Positions 43,320-52,663 of a stretch of 64,000 nucleotides of DNA are shown here, one piece after another (within the stretch, counting starts at the first letter, position 1; each line of letters opens with the position of its first letter). The stretch is from Chitinophagales bacterium (GTDB lineage Bacteria > Bacteroidota > Bacteroidia > Chitinophagales > Chitinophagaceae), in contig JAFLBI010000001.1 in the NCBI GenBank assembly GCA_017303835.1, forward strand, positions 2,232,001 to 2,296,000, given 5' to 3'. A program made the translations under genes and the position numbers. Below the pieces are notes generated by a model, which did no database searches, was not told where the DNA came from, and saw only the letters and a program-made list of their open reading frames with translations.

Positions 43320-45047
43320 CTAGTTTCCGGGTTGTCTGATACTTCTGGCTAATTTTTCAAAGAACCAGGTGCTTTTAAAATTATTATAACTCTCAGGCAC
43401 TTCGTGACCAAGATCATGGAATACATATAATTCGCTGCCCTTGCGCACTTTTTCATTCAGGCGATTGTAGGTAGGAATGGTACATCCGGGTGGCGCTAGA
43501 TCATCTAACAATGTAGCAGCATACAAAACAGAGCAATCAATATCAGGTACAAAATTCTTGATGGCGAAATATTTCAGGTTCTTCAGTATCTGCTCCTTGC
43601 TGGCTGTCTTTGTTTCATTCATGTATTTAACAATATAGCCAATAGGGAATGGTGGCATTTCTTTAGCCTTCTCAGCAATAGAAAGGTTTACATCAAAATC
43701 ACAGAATACAGGTGTATCGGCCATACAAGTGTTCACACGCTTGCCTGTACGTTTGATCAGTGAAGAAACCACAAGCGCCAAAGAGCCACCCTGACTACCA
43801 CCGAAAACACCAACCCTGCTTAAATCAAACTTGAATAAGTGCGAATTGGAAAAGAAAAAATCAACTGCTCTTAAGCAGTCCATATAAATACCTCGATAGA
43901 CAAATTTGTCTTTGTCTTCAATACCCAGTGTAATTAACTCCTGATTGGTAGGGTTCACTTTCTTCTCATAATCACCCACACCTCGTGGCAACATAGACAA
44001 AACCGCAAAGTCGGGGAAGTAAATTGGATCTAATAGTTTTCGATAACCGCCAAAAGCCACTAATACGGGATAACGCCCCCTCAGCTTGGGCACGGATAAC
44101 CATCCATAGACCTTTACTTTGTCCAAAGACATAAACTCCACACGGTAAACGTGATGGGTGGAAATATCTTTATCTGCTGCCGGAATCACTTCATACTCCG
44201 GATCAATCAATTCCAGCTCCTTGATGGTACGATCCCAGAAATCATCAAAATCTTCCGGCTTGTTCTCTTCTGATTGCACCTGATCCAGTTCATAGATAAA
44301 TGCATGCTGGGTAGTGTCATCATAATAAGACAGGTTCAGTCGCAAAGAAACTTTGTAAATACCAGGCTTCTTAATATCTGGAATATCGAAGTTGTATTGA
44401 CGAATTGTCTTTTTAGGTAAACTTACCGGCAGATTGTATTCACAAACCCATTCGCCGGTTTCTGTGGTAATCTGATAATTGATTTTGCCCTCTTGCTTTA
44501 CATTGTATTTGTTATGTAAGACAAGATTATAGCGCACAGGATTCTTTGAAGAAAACAACGCATTCTTTACCAGTGGTCTTAATGTGGTAACGATTTCTGC
44601 ATTCTCATCTTCCAGCGCTTCTTCTACCTTTTTCTGTTCTTCTTCTTGTTTTTTCTCCTCTTTTATCTGCTTACTCTCATAGGTAAATGGCTGCACATAC
44701 GCTTCATTAAAATCAGTCAGGTTAACACGGATTGTCAGCTCATAACTACCGCTGGTTTCTACTGACGGGCGTATTGCCTGAACAGAAGAGCCACCTGCTT
44801 TGATATTCATCTCAATATTACCTTCCAACACATAAGCGCCAGATGAGTTCGTAAGCACATAGTTAACTACACCTGATTGCGGTGTCTTACCTGTATTCTC
44901 AACCTTGATTGTAAACTGAACAGGCTGTTTATGATTAAAAGCTGCATCTTTTGCAGCAGGTGTAATGGTTACCTGCACAGGCTGCTGTGCCAGCAGACTG
45001 ATGGGTGCTATCAGCAATAAGAATAATATGGATCTCAGGTAATACAT
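43320..45047 (-). CDS. Acetyl-xylan-esterase-like (CE7-type) hydrolase, active-site complete
   Basis: This 575-residue secreted protein has a signal peptide (LFLLLIAPISLLA-Q), two Ig-like/CARDB-like beta-sandwich domains (about 22-130 and 155-255) separated by a charged Lys/Glu-rich linker, and a C-terminal alpha/beta-hydrolase. The triad is S418 in FGGSQGGSLA, D515 in LLDDLAPPG and H548 in DLGHEVPE, all with CE7 spacing. CE7 enzymes remove acetyl groups from xylan or other glycans. Its ATG overlaps the acyltransferase stop by one base (TGATG), and the barrel gene follows after 3 bases. It is paralogous to the genes at 47.2 and 52.7 kb. Confidence 0.85.
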   Translation of the reverse strand: MYYLRSILFLLLIAPISLLAQQPVQVTITPAAKDAAFNHKQPVQFTIKVENTGKTPQSGVVNYVLTNSSGAYVLEGNIEMNIKAGGSSVQAIRPSVETSGSYELTIRVNLTDFNEAYVQPFTYESKQIKEEKKQEEEQKKVEEALEDENAEIVTTLRPLVKNALFSSKNPVRYNLVLHNKYNVKQEGKINYQITTETGEWVCEYNLPVSLPKKTIRQYNFDIPDIKKPGIYKVSLRLNLSYYDDTTQHAFIYELDQVQSEENKPEDFDDFWDRTIKELELIDPEYEVIPAADKDISTHHVYRVEFMSLDKVKVYGWLSVPKLRGRYPVLVAFGGYRKLLDPIYFPDFAVLSMLPRGVGDYEKKVNPTNQELITLGIEDKDKFVYRGIYMDCLRAVDFFFSNSHLFKFDLSRVGVFGGSQGGSLALVVSSLIKRTGKRVNTCMADTPVFCDFDVNLSIAEKAKEMPPFPIGYIVKYMNETKTASKEQILKNLKYFAIKNFVPDIDCSVLYAATLLDDLAPPGCTIPTYNRLNEKVRKGSELYVFHDLGHEVPESYNNFKSTWFFEKLARSIRQPGN

Positions 45048-46252
45048 CAGCTATTAACAACAGGTTTTACTTTTTTCTCAAGGAGTGAAGACTTTCTGAT
45101 ATAGTGATTCATGGGCTCCTCAATCAGTTTGTACAGAATAATTGATACAATATTCAGCAGTATGAATACAATGCCAATACTTACCACTGCATAAGGAATA
45201 TGCTCAGATAGCCAGTAATACTCATGAGCATCTAACCATGCGTAAAAAGCATCTGTCCAGATTTCACTGTAATGATGCGAAATAGTAGCAATAAACCCAA
45301 TATGCACCAGATAATAGATATAAGAACTTTTACCGAGTAAATCCATCAACTTGGTGGAAAGTATCCATCGTACAATGGAACGCTCCATGATGGCACCATA
45401 GAAGAACAAAATCACACCGATAGGCAAAAGTGCATTATTAGAAAAAATACCCCAAGGGTGATAGAGACCGAAGGGCATGGTTTCTGTAAGCGGAATTGAA
45501 GTCATGATGGCCATGGCACCACAGATTACCACAAAGCCCAATAGTGTTACCCAAGGGAATTTGTACTTAGGCGAATCTTTTTGCTTCAGCATATACAAGG
45601 CCAGATACATACCAATAAAAAATTCAGTACAACGCCCGGTAAACGTGTAAAGAAAATTAAAGCGATAATTACCATAAAAGCCCCACCAATTGAAATGACT
45701 GAATATCGCTACAAGCAACAAACCAATACCTAAAACCAATAAGGGCAGATAGATCAATGCTCTTTTGTCTTTCTTAATCTGACGGAAAAAGAAAGGAGCT
45801 GAGAAATAAAAACACTCTTCCACTGTGAGCGACCATCCCTGTGCCACCCCGGTAAACTTTAAATCATCAAAAAAGCCACGAAAGAAAAATATGTTCATGA
45901 GTAATACACCCCAATGCCAGGTAAAGCCATTGTAGATGCTTTCATCATTTGTATACCATGCATAGGCAAACGTGGCCAAAGTAAGTACCACATACATCGG
46001 ATAGATACGGGCAATCCTGTTCTTAAGGTATTTCCGGAACCAGACACCGGTAATTTCACAAGTATCATAGTATCGGAGGCAAATCAAAAAGCCACTCAAT
46101 ACAAAGAATATGGTAACACCAATATGAAACTCATTCAGCACACGAAACAGGGGAAAGGGGAATTCAGCCTGATTGGCATGGTGAAAAAACACCAGAAATG
46201 CCGCAATGGCTCTAACCCCAGTAAGCGCAGGGATATATGCGTTTGCTTTCAT
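45047..46252 (-). CDS. Acyltransferase-3 (OafA/YrhL-like) membrane protein
   Basis: From ATG 46252 the product is 401 residues with about ten transmembrane segments. The N-terminus has the family motif: YIPALTGVRAIAAFLVFFHHANQ, with the His pair and the R residue, then FHIGVTIFFVLSGFLICLRYYD and KNRIARIYPMYVV. Acyltransferase-3 proteins O-acylate surface glycans or lipids. It sits directly upstream of the 575-residue esterase with a 1-base overlap (TGATG), so acyl-group addition and removal are made from one transcript. The earlier ATG at 46288 adds 12 residues of unlikely use. Confidence 0.9.
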   Translation of the reverse strand: MKANAYIPALTGVRAIAAFLVFFHHANQAEFPFPLFRVLNEFHIGVTIFFVLSGFLICLRYYDTCEITGVWFRKYLKNRIARIYPMYVVLTLATFAYAWYTNDESIYNGFTWHWGVLLMNIFFFRGFFDDLKFTGVAQGWSLTVEECFYFSAPFFFRQIKKDKRALIYLPLLVLGIGLLLVAIFSHFNWWGFYGNYRFNFLYTFTGRCTEFFIGMYLALYMLKQKDSPKYKFPWVTLLGFVVICGAMAIMTSIPLTETMPFGLYHPWGIFSNNALLPIGVILFFYGAIMERSIVRWILSTKLMDLLGKSSYIYYLVHIGFIATISHHYSEIWTDAFYAWLDAHEYYWLSEHIPYAVVSIGIVFILLNIVSIILYKLIEEPMNHYIRKSSLLEKKVKPVVNS

Positions 46253-46379
46253 AGTTACGTGTGTAATATTAGTGAACCGTAAGGGCACAGCCCGACAGAA
46301 GGCTAGTTTTTCCCACTTATATACTGTTCCTTAACGAAATTTTGACCAAAAAATTATATCTAACGCCGATAACACAGCT

Positions 46380-47207
46380 CTAAAGTGGCAGCTTGGAAAT
46401 AATTGAGAAACTGGCTCCATAACTCGCACCCGCATTTCTGCCATATGGTGTGTAGTATACCTGGAAAAATGGCATCATCATTCTACTTGCCCGTCTACCG
46501 TAACCCAGCGTTATTCTCCCAGTTGTAAAATCCCGGTTTTGAGGTAAATCAAAAGAAAAGTTCTTGTTGACACTTTTTGAGTCAGTATGTGTCAACCCAA
46601 TAGTAAACAAATGGAATACATTAAATGATTTTCCAAATGTTATGTTGTATGAGGTAACATTGGGACCAGAACCATCATCAGCAAAATATCTGATATGGGT
46701 AAGGTCTGCAATACAAAAACCATCCTTATATGGACTAAATGAATAATTCGCACCGAGACTTAGTCCATTATTGCCATAACCAAGACTCGGCGTTACCGAA
46801 CCCGCATACATTGGAACATAGAGCCCCGTTCTAAGGGTAAAATAGTTTTTCAGGTCTTCGGAAGGAATGTGATAAGACAAACTAAAAAATGCATCTCCAA
46901 AACCAGCATTCGTTAATTTTCCACTTGCACTTTTTAATACCTGATTTGCAAATGGAATATTTGCAGAAAAATCCAGATTCCTACCAATGCCATATCCAAA
47001 AAAGAGCGCAAAAGATGTGGAAGAAAAACCAGCACCCTGCCCCATGGAAACAACGCTTCCATTTCGATCGTAGTTGCGCTGTGCACTACTAAAAGAAAAT
47101 GATGGAAATAAGATTTTCCTTCCCTTGCCAAAAGGAAAATCCGCTCTGGCATTTATTACAAGGGAAACAATAAAAAATGTACCTATAACGCGCTTTGCTA
47201 TCATCAT
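46380..47207 (-). CDS. Outer-membrane beta-barrel protein, partner of the 602-aa esterase
   Basis: This 275-residue protein has a signal peptide (FFIVSLVINARA-D) and the same pattern as the 272-residue paralogue: FPFGKGRKILFPSFSF, an IGRNLDFSANIPF strand, YHIPSEDLKNYF, FADDGSGPN, and a late FDLPQNRDFTTGRITLGYGRRASRMMMPFFQVYYT block. Its start lies 3 bases after the 602-residue esterase stop, matching the spacing in the other esterase-barrel pair. Confidence 0.75.
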   Translation of the reverse strand: MMIAKRVIGTFFIVSLVINARADFPFGKGRKILFPSFSFSSAQRNYDRNGSVVSMGQGAGFSSTSFALFFGYGIGRNLDFSANIPFANQVLKSASGKLTNAGFGDAFFSLSYHIPSEDLKNYFTLRTGLYVPMYAGSVTPSLGYGNNGLSLGANYSFSPYKDGFCIADLTHIRYFADDGSGPNVTSYNITFGKSFNVFHLFTIGLTHTDSKSVNKNFSFDLPQNRDFTTGRITLGYGRRASRMMMPFFQVYYTPYGRNAGASYGASFSIISKLPL

Positions 47208-47210
47208 TAT

Positions 47211-49019
47211 TTACTTCATTACGCTCGCTAGTTTTTCATAATACCAGGAGCCGGTAAATACATTGTGTCTTGGAGTTACTTCGTGACCCAGATCTGCAAA
47301 AATGAATAATTCAGATTTGTCTTTCGTCTCTTTTGGCATCTTATTATATGCACTCAAGACACTACCAGGTGGCGCGTAAGGATCCATTAAACTACATGCG
47401 AATAAAACAGGGCAGTTTATTTCAGACATAAAGTTCTGCACCTCATAATATTTCCATACATCTAAAACAGCCTGCTTTGTCATGCCTTTTGTTCCTTCGA
47501 TGTAATTATTAAAATCACTGATTGGAAACTTGATTTCATCATTTGCTGCCGCTACATCAAACATTTGATGAATATCTGTTAACACAGGATTGTTAGCCAC
47601 ACAAGCACCAAAGCGGTAACCTCTCTTTCTGCCTAATGCAATTGCCACTAATGATTTTGATGCTCCTTCACTACCGCCAAAAACCATTACACGACTAAGA
47701 TCAAAATTGAAACCATGCGGGCCTTTGAATAAGAAATCTGTAGCCCTTAAGCAGTCCATGTATAAGCCACGATACACATACTTATCCCGATCATTCAAGT
47801 GCAAAGACACAAAGGTTTCATTCTTCGGATTGATCACCTTCATGCTTTCGCCAATACCACGCACATTCATGGTAAACACTGCAAAATCTGGGAAGTAAAG
47901 TGGGAAGACTTCAATTTTATGTCCGCCAAAACCCAGCACCAACGGAAACTTGCCCTTCAGTTTGGGAATGGTTAACCAACCAAACACGCGCACATTTCCC
48001 CAGGAGGTAAAATCTACTCGATACGTTCTGTGTGAAACATTACTTTTTGAAGGATCGTATACGATGGAATAACGTGGATCTATTTTATCCAATTCCTTAA
48101 TTGTCTGATCCCAGAAATCATCAAAATCATCTGGCTTATGCAATTCCGTATTCACCTTTTCTGCATTAAAAACAAAAGCATGACGGGTTGTATCATCGTA
48201 CGTGCTTAGGTTCAAACAGAATTTGAAATTATACACGCCAGATCCTTTTAACACTGGCACATCAAAGCTGAACTGCTTACTATATTTTTTTGGAATAACT
48301 ACCGGCACTCTATTCTCATACACAGACTCACCTGTTTCGGTAGTAACATAATAACTAAACGAACCTTCTTGCTTTACTTTATACTTATTGTGCAGCACAA
48401 CAGTATATTTCACCGGCTTGTACATGCCAAACATAGCATCCTTTGCTGCAGGCTTTAACACTGTTACGATCTCGCCCTCATCTTCTTCAGCACCTTCTTC
48501 ACCATGGCCTTCATCGTGTCCATAATCTTCATGTGTTACCGACTTCACACCGGCTTGAGGGAAATTGATATCTGTTACAGGAGCGGGTTCCGGTGCTTTT
48601 TTCTTTACCTTATTGAGATCTGTATATCCAAATTGCTTAGAAATTGATTCAACCACATCTCCCATTTCTGCACGCACAATGATTTCATAATAACCCTCGC
48701 CATCAATCATGGGCAGGTCAACTGGAATGTCCAGATTTTTTCCTGCACCAACAGCTGCAGGCATGGAAGCATCCGTGATATAGACAGATTTCACAGTGGT
48801 TACCGTATAAGAAATACTACCCTTGAGATCTGATTTACTTTTATTCGCAACCTGTAGGCGAAACTTCACCGGACTCTTTGTACTAAAAAATCCAGCTTTG
48901 GTAATGGGGTCAAGTGTTAAGATAATATCAGCCTGCGCTACTGCAAAGAGCGGAAGCATGAAGGCAAAAAGAATTGCCAACCGAAACGGGATGTAGCTTT
49001 TTCTGAAATGCTTGATCAT
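47211..49019 (-). CDS. Acetyl-xylan-esterase-like (CE7-type) hydrolase, active-site complete
   Basis: This 602-residue secreted paralogue has a signal peptide, two Ig-like domains separated by an acidic His/Glu/Asp-rich linker (around residues 165-180, DYGHDEGHGEEGAEEDEGE), and a CE7-type hydrolase. The triad is S450 in FGGSEGASKS, D546 in SLMDPYAPPG and H579 in DLGHEVTPRH. The linker's metal-like composition is unusual compared with its relatives. It begins a unit with the 275-residue barrel gene (3-base gap). A 167-base gap separates it from the synthase gene upstream, so it may have its own promoter. Confidence 0.85.
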   Translation of the reverse strand: MIKHFRKSYIPFRLAILFAFMLPLFAVAQADIILTLDPITKAGFFSTKSPVKFRLQVANKSKSDLKGSISYTVTTVKSVYITDASMPAAVGAGKNLDIPVDLPMIDGEGYYEIIVRAEMGDVVESISKQFGYTDLNKVKKKAPEPAPVTDINFPQAGVKSVTHEDYGHDEGHGEEGAEEDEGEIVTVLKPAAKDAMFGMYKPVKYTVVLHNKYKVKQEGSFSYYVTTETGESVYENRVPVVIPKKYSKQFSFDVPVLKGSGVYNFKFCLNLSTYDDTTRHAFVFNAEKVNTELHKPDDFDDFWDQTIKELDKIDPRYSIVYDPSKSNVSHRTYRVDFTSWGNVRVFGWLTIPKLKGKFPLVLGFGGHKIEVFPLYFPDFAVFTMNVRGIGESMKVINPKNETFVSLHLNDRDKYVYRGLYMDCLRATDFLFKGPHGFNFDLSRVMVFGGSEGASKSLVAIALGRKRGYRFGACVANNPVLTDIHQMFDVAAANDEIKFPISDFNNYIEGTKGMTKQAVLDVWKYYEVQNFMSEINCPVLFACSLMDPYAPPGSVLSAYNKMPKETKDKSELFIFADLGHEVTPRHNVFTGSWYYEKLASVMK

Positions 49020-49186
49020 AAACTGTGGACGAACGTCTACAAATATGTATCATAGGAGGGGGATTCAGCTGCCGATTTTAGTACAACCCTTGGGATAGTT
49101 ATGTGACCAAAGACAGCCGGTTGTACTGCAAGATAAAGGCTGGGGCAGGGGCAGCCAAGCAAGCGGGATAATAAAAACCTTAAAAA

Positions 49187-52100
49187 TCACTCTGAAACAT
49201 TGATTTGCAAGTCTTTAACGTTGCCAGTACGCTTCAAAACACCCCAATGTTGCAACTCGCCTTTTACCGCTCTGAGCAAGGATTGGAAAAGCACTACCAG
49301 CATTAACCACCTGTAAATCAAGCGTTGAGGTATTAATAATATCAGTTGATAGAGTTTTTCTCCTTCCAATAAGAAGGCAAATGCTGCAATGCCGGTATCC
49401 ACCAAAAGGAAGAGCAGGTAATAATCCAGCATTTGATTATCCGACGAAGAAACACCGGCGGTGAGACTCAGCAATGCAATCACATCGGCCAATGGTGTAA
49501 AGGCCGGAATCACGTACTTGAATATGATGATATCAGGTATGGCAATCCAACTCAATGCCTTATTACTACCACCCAATGCAATATCCTTGTGCTTCCAGAT
49601 GGTTTGCAAAACACCAAAAGTCCATCTAACACGCTGCTTCATGAACTGAGCAACAGTTTCCGGTGCTTCAGTATAAGCGATGGCCCTGCTTTCATTGGCT
49701 ACTATATAACCACAACGCAATATTCTTATCGTTACATCACAATCCTCTGCTAAAGTATCTGTTGTAAACAAACCGGCTTCTTCTATAGCTGTTCTTCTGA
49801 ATGCACCAATCGCACCCGGAACCACAGTGATAGCGTTGATTACCGCAAATGCTTTTCTATCGAAGTTCTGGCTGGTCACATACTCCAAATGTTGCCAGCG
49901 TGTCATCAGGTTTACCTGATTACCCACTTTCACGGTACCGGCTACAGCACCAATGGATGCATCGCGCAGCATATGTTCCATCATCATGCGCACTGCATCT
50001 GGTTTTAATTTGGTATCTGCATCAATACACACCAGATAATCTGCATTACTGCAACGAATACCTTCATTCAAAGCAGAAGCTTTACCGCCATTGATTTTTG
50101 AAATGATTGTAACCTGATCTGAATTGGCAAATACTTCTTTAACCCGAAGCAGGGTATTATCCTTACTACCATCATCCACCAGAATCACATCAAAGTTTGG
50201 ATAGTCGCACTGAAGCAGATTCATGATAGTAGCCACAATATTCACTTCCTCGTTATAGGCAGGAACAATGATGGATACCTTAGGATACACTGGCAATGCA
50301 GTTTGCTGATTGAGTAATTGCTTTTCTTTTTTGCGCTGCTTCAAAGCCAACCAGGCTAAGGCAATTATTCGAAGTGTGCCAAGTATTAAGAAAAGCAGGA
50401 ATAAAGAAAACAGAAAATGGCCAACATAATATGCAATGGTGAAAATGTAAAGATTCAACTGCAATAAAGCATAGCCTCTGCCCTTAGGCACTTCCGGCAT
50501 AATATCATCTCTTGTCTTTCCCAACAAGTCTGCAATGGTGGTGAATTGGTATCCCTGTGCCTGAAAATGACGAATGATTTTTCCCGTTGCTTCAACTGTT
50601 GCTGATCGATCGCCGCCGGCATCATGTAGTAAAATCACATTACCCATATCCACATGGCGTACAACCCGATTGAAAATAGAATCTCCATTCAAGCTTGGGT
50701 TCTCTTCTTTTTCCCAATCAAGCGGATCAATATTTTCATTCACCGTAATATAGCCACGCTCTTTACTGATGGCTACCGGCAACAATTCTTCCATGGTCTC
50801 TGGCTGACTATCCGCATTGTATGGTGCACGAAACATGGTCGTGCTTCTGCCTGTAATACATTCAATCAGCAATTGTGTAAGATCCATTTCCAATATGGCT
50901 CTGTTTCTACTCGCTGTTGCCATATTGGTGTGTGTGAATGTATGGTTGCCGATCTCATGCCCTTCACGATAGATACGCTTAACGAGGGGAATATTATTCT
51001 CTGCTTCCAAACCTACCACAAAGAACACTGCAGGCACTTTGTATTTGGCTAGCGTATCTAGAATCTGCTTGGTGTACTTAGGGTCTGGTCCGTCATCAAA
51101 TGTCAACACCAGTTTCTTAGCTTCTGTCTTACCCCATTTACGCACAACAAACATGGATGGCAATACTTCATATCGCTGCTCACTAATCAATAATTCATTG
51201 CTATCAATTTCATGAACGATATGCCCTTTGGTTGGCTTCGATAAGACTTCCAGAATTTCTCCTTCGCCGATATAATCAACATCATCCGAGCTTTCTACTA
51301 CTGTTAAAGCATTAAAATCAAAGTTCTTTAAAGCAGCTCTGTGAACAGAACGATTATAAAAATCCCAAACCCTACTGTCCTCACTACCCATACGCCAGAT
51401 AGCTGTACCCGCTAAGCCATATTCCGTTGCAAAACGCAGGGTATTGAAATTTGTAGCAGCATCAGTAAAATGTACCTGATGCGTTTGGTTGTTCTCATCA
51501 TTATATGTGTAATACAGATTATAAGTATGGTTATCATAAGTAACCTTGGCCTGACTTTCTCTTGCTAAGGTCAGCGCCTGCTGATAGGTAACCGTTTCTG
51601 TTTTGCCATTTGCGCCCCAATCATACCCATAAGAAGCCATTGCAAGAATGATTTTCTCAGATGGGATGTCTTTGGCGATATAATCAACAGCCGCTTCAAT
51701 CCATTTCTGACTACTCACCGGGCCGGGCTTGGAATGATCAGCATGCTGATCGTAAGCCATTAGGATGAGATAGTCATTATACTTGTATAACTCTTTGTGG
51801 TTATAGTCTTCATTGAACGGTGCTACATCCTGTGTAACCATGAGTCCCTGCATTTTCATGCGGGCATAGAGTTCTTTCTGAAAGTTGACCAGAATCATAT
51901 TGTCTTCTTCCAATAGCTCTTCAAAATCTATATTGACACCAATGAATTTATTTTTTCTGACTTCTCTGATAAGCGCGCTAATCAGTTTTTCTTTCTTGAC
52001 TGAATCATGTAGTACCCGATGCAAAATATCGCCCCTGAATACGCCATTCACATTATTCGTGAGCATGGGCATCACCTTCACCTTTGAATTACCAATGATT

Positions 52101-52585
52101 TCCTTGCCTCTTCTGTCCATGCGCACTACCAATGTATCTGCAACAGGATCGAAGAAAAACCATTCTGGTATCACCAGATTCAGCTTATCAATATTTCTGC
52201 GAAGAGAGAAAAATGACTGTGCATCCCATGCTACATAGAATGCCGCCCTGATACCTAAACTATCTGGAAACAAAGCGCTATTGCTATTAACAACAGCATT
52301 TTGCTTAGCACTGTCTTTATTCAGGTATTTGGCATCAATAAATTTTCTAAAGCCTCGATATTTTTCAATCAGTTCACTTTCCTTGTAAACAGGTAAATCT
52401 TCTGATAATATTTTTTTAGTAACCCTTGTTTCAACTGGGAGGTCTGGCTGGAATAGTGTGCGTAATGCAATTACAATCGCTACAGTAATAATCAGGAGAA
52501 TCAGTACCAAAATACGAGAACCCCATTTGAAACGCTGCCAGCGCGTGGGGTTGTGTGCCTGAAATACCTGTTTACCTGTAGCCAT
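49187..52585 (-). CDS. Trifunctional GH18-NodB deacetylase-GT2 glycan synthase
   Basis: From ATG 52585 (an alternative ATG at 52612 adds 9 residues) the product is 1132 residues. After one N-terminal transmembrane helix comes a GH18-like domain with the DFE tail of the GH18 signature (D220-F-E222, in FIGVNIDFEE; the usual first Asp is Ile). A NodB deacetylase follows with D497-D498 in TFDDGPDP, HTFTH, RAPYN and a LLHDAGGD motif. After a transmembrane helix there is a GT2 domain with IIVPAYNEE, D855-A-D857, AEDCD and QRVRW (984-988), then several transmembrane helices. These are the parts of a PNAG-type machine (PgaB plus PgaC) in one chain. It probably makes and partly deacetylates a cell-surface polysaccharide. 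All catalytic motifs appear intact. Confidence 0.9.
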   Translation of the reverse strand: MATGKQVFQAHNPTRWQRFKWGSRILVLILLIITVAIVIALRTLFQPDLPVETRVTKKILSEDLPVYKESELIEKYRGFRKFIDAKYLNKDSAKQNAVVNSNSALFPDSLGIRAAFYVAWDAQSFFSLRRNIDKLNLVIPEWFFFDPVADTLVVRMDRRGKEIIGNSKVKVMPMLTNNVNGVFRGDILHRVLHDSVKKEKLISALIREVRKNKFIGVNIDFEELLEEDNMILVNFQKELYARMKMQGLMVTQDVAPFNEDYNHKELYKYNDYLILMAYDQHADHSKPGPVSSQKWIEAAVDYIAKDIPSEKIILAMASYGYDWGANGKTETVTYQQALTLARESQAKVTYDNHTYNLYYTYNDENNQTHQVHFTDAATNFNTLRFATEYGLAGTAIWRMGSEDSRVWDFYNRSVHRAALKNFDFNALTVVESSDDVDYIGEGEILEVLSKPTKGHIVHEIDSNELLISEQRYEVLPSMFVVRKWGKTEAKKLVLTFDDGPDPKYTKQILDTLAKYKVPAVFFVVGLEAENNIPLVKRIYREGHEIGNHTFTHTNMATASRNRAILEMDLTQLLIECITGRSTTMFRAPYNADSQPETMEELLPVAISKERGYITVNENIDPLDWEKEENPSLNGDSIFNRVVRHVDMGNVILLHDAGGDRSATVEATGKIIRHFQAQGYQFTTIADLLGKTRDDIMPEVPKGRGYALLQLNLYIFTIAYYVGHFLFSLFLLFLILGTLRIIALAWLALKQRKKEKQLLNQQTALPVYPKVSIIVPAYNEEVNIVATIMNLLQCDYPNFDVILVDDGSKDNTLLRVKEVFANSDQVTIISKINGGKASALNEGIRCSNADYLVCIDADTKLKPDAVRMMMEHMLRDASIGAVAGTVKVGNQVNLMTRWQHLEYVTSQNFDRKAFAVINAITVVPGAIGAFRRTAIEEAGLFTTDTLAEDCDVTIRILRCGYIVANESRAIAYTEAPETVAQFMKQRVRWTFGVLQTIWKHKDIALGGSNKALSWIAIPDIIIFKYVIPAFTPLADVIALLSLTAGVSSSDNQMLDYYLLFLLVDTGIAAFAFLLEGEKLYQLILLIPQRLIYRWLMLVVLFQSLLRAVKGELQHWGVLKRTGNVKDLQINVSE

Positions 52586-52663
52586 GAGAGAGATTGCAGC
52601 AGTTTTAAGCAAATTTCATGCTAATGCAGCAAATAACTACTGCGATAACAATCTCCTAACAAA

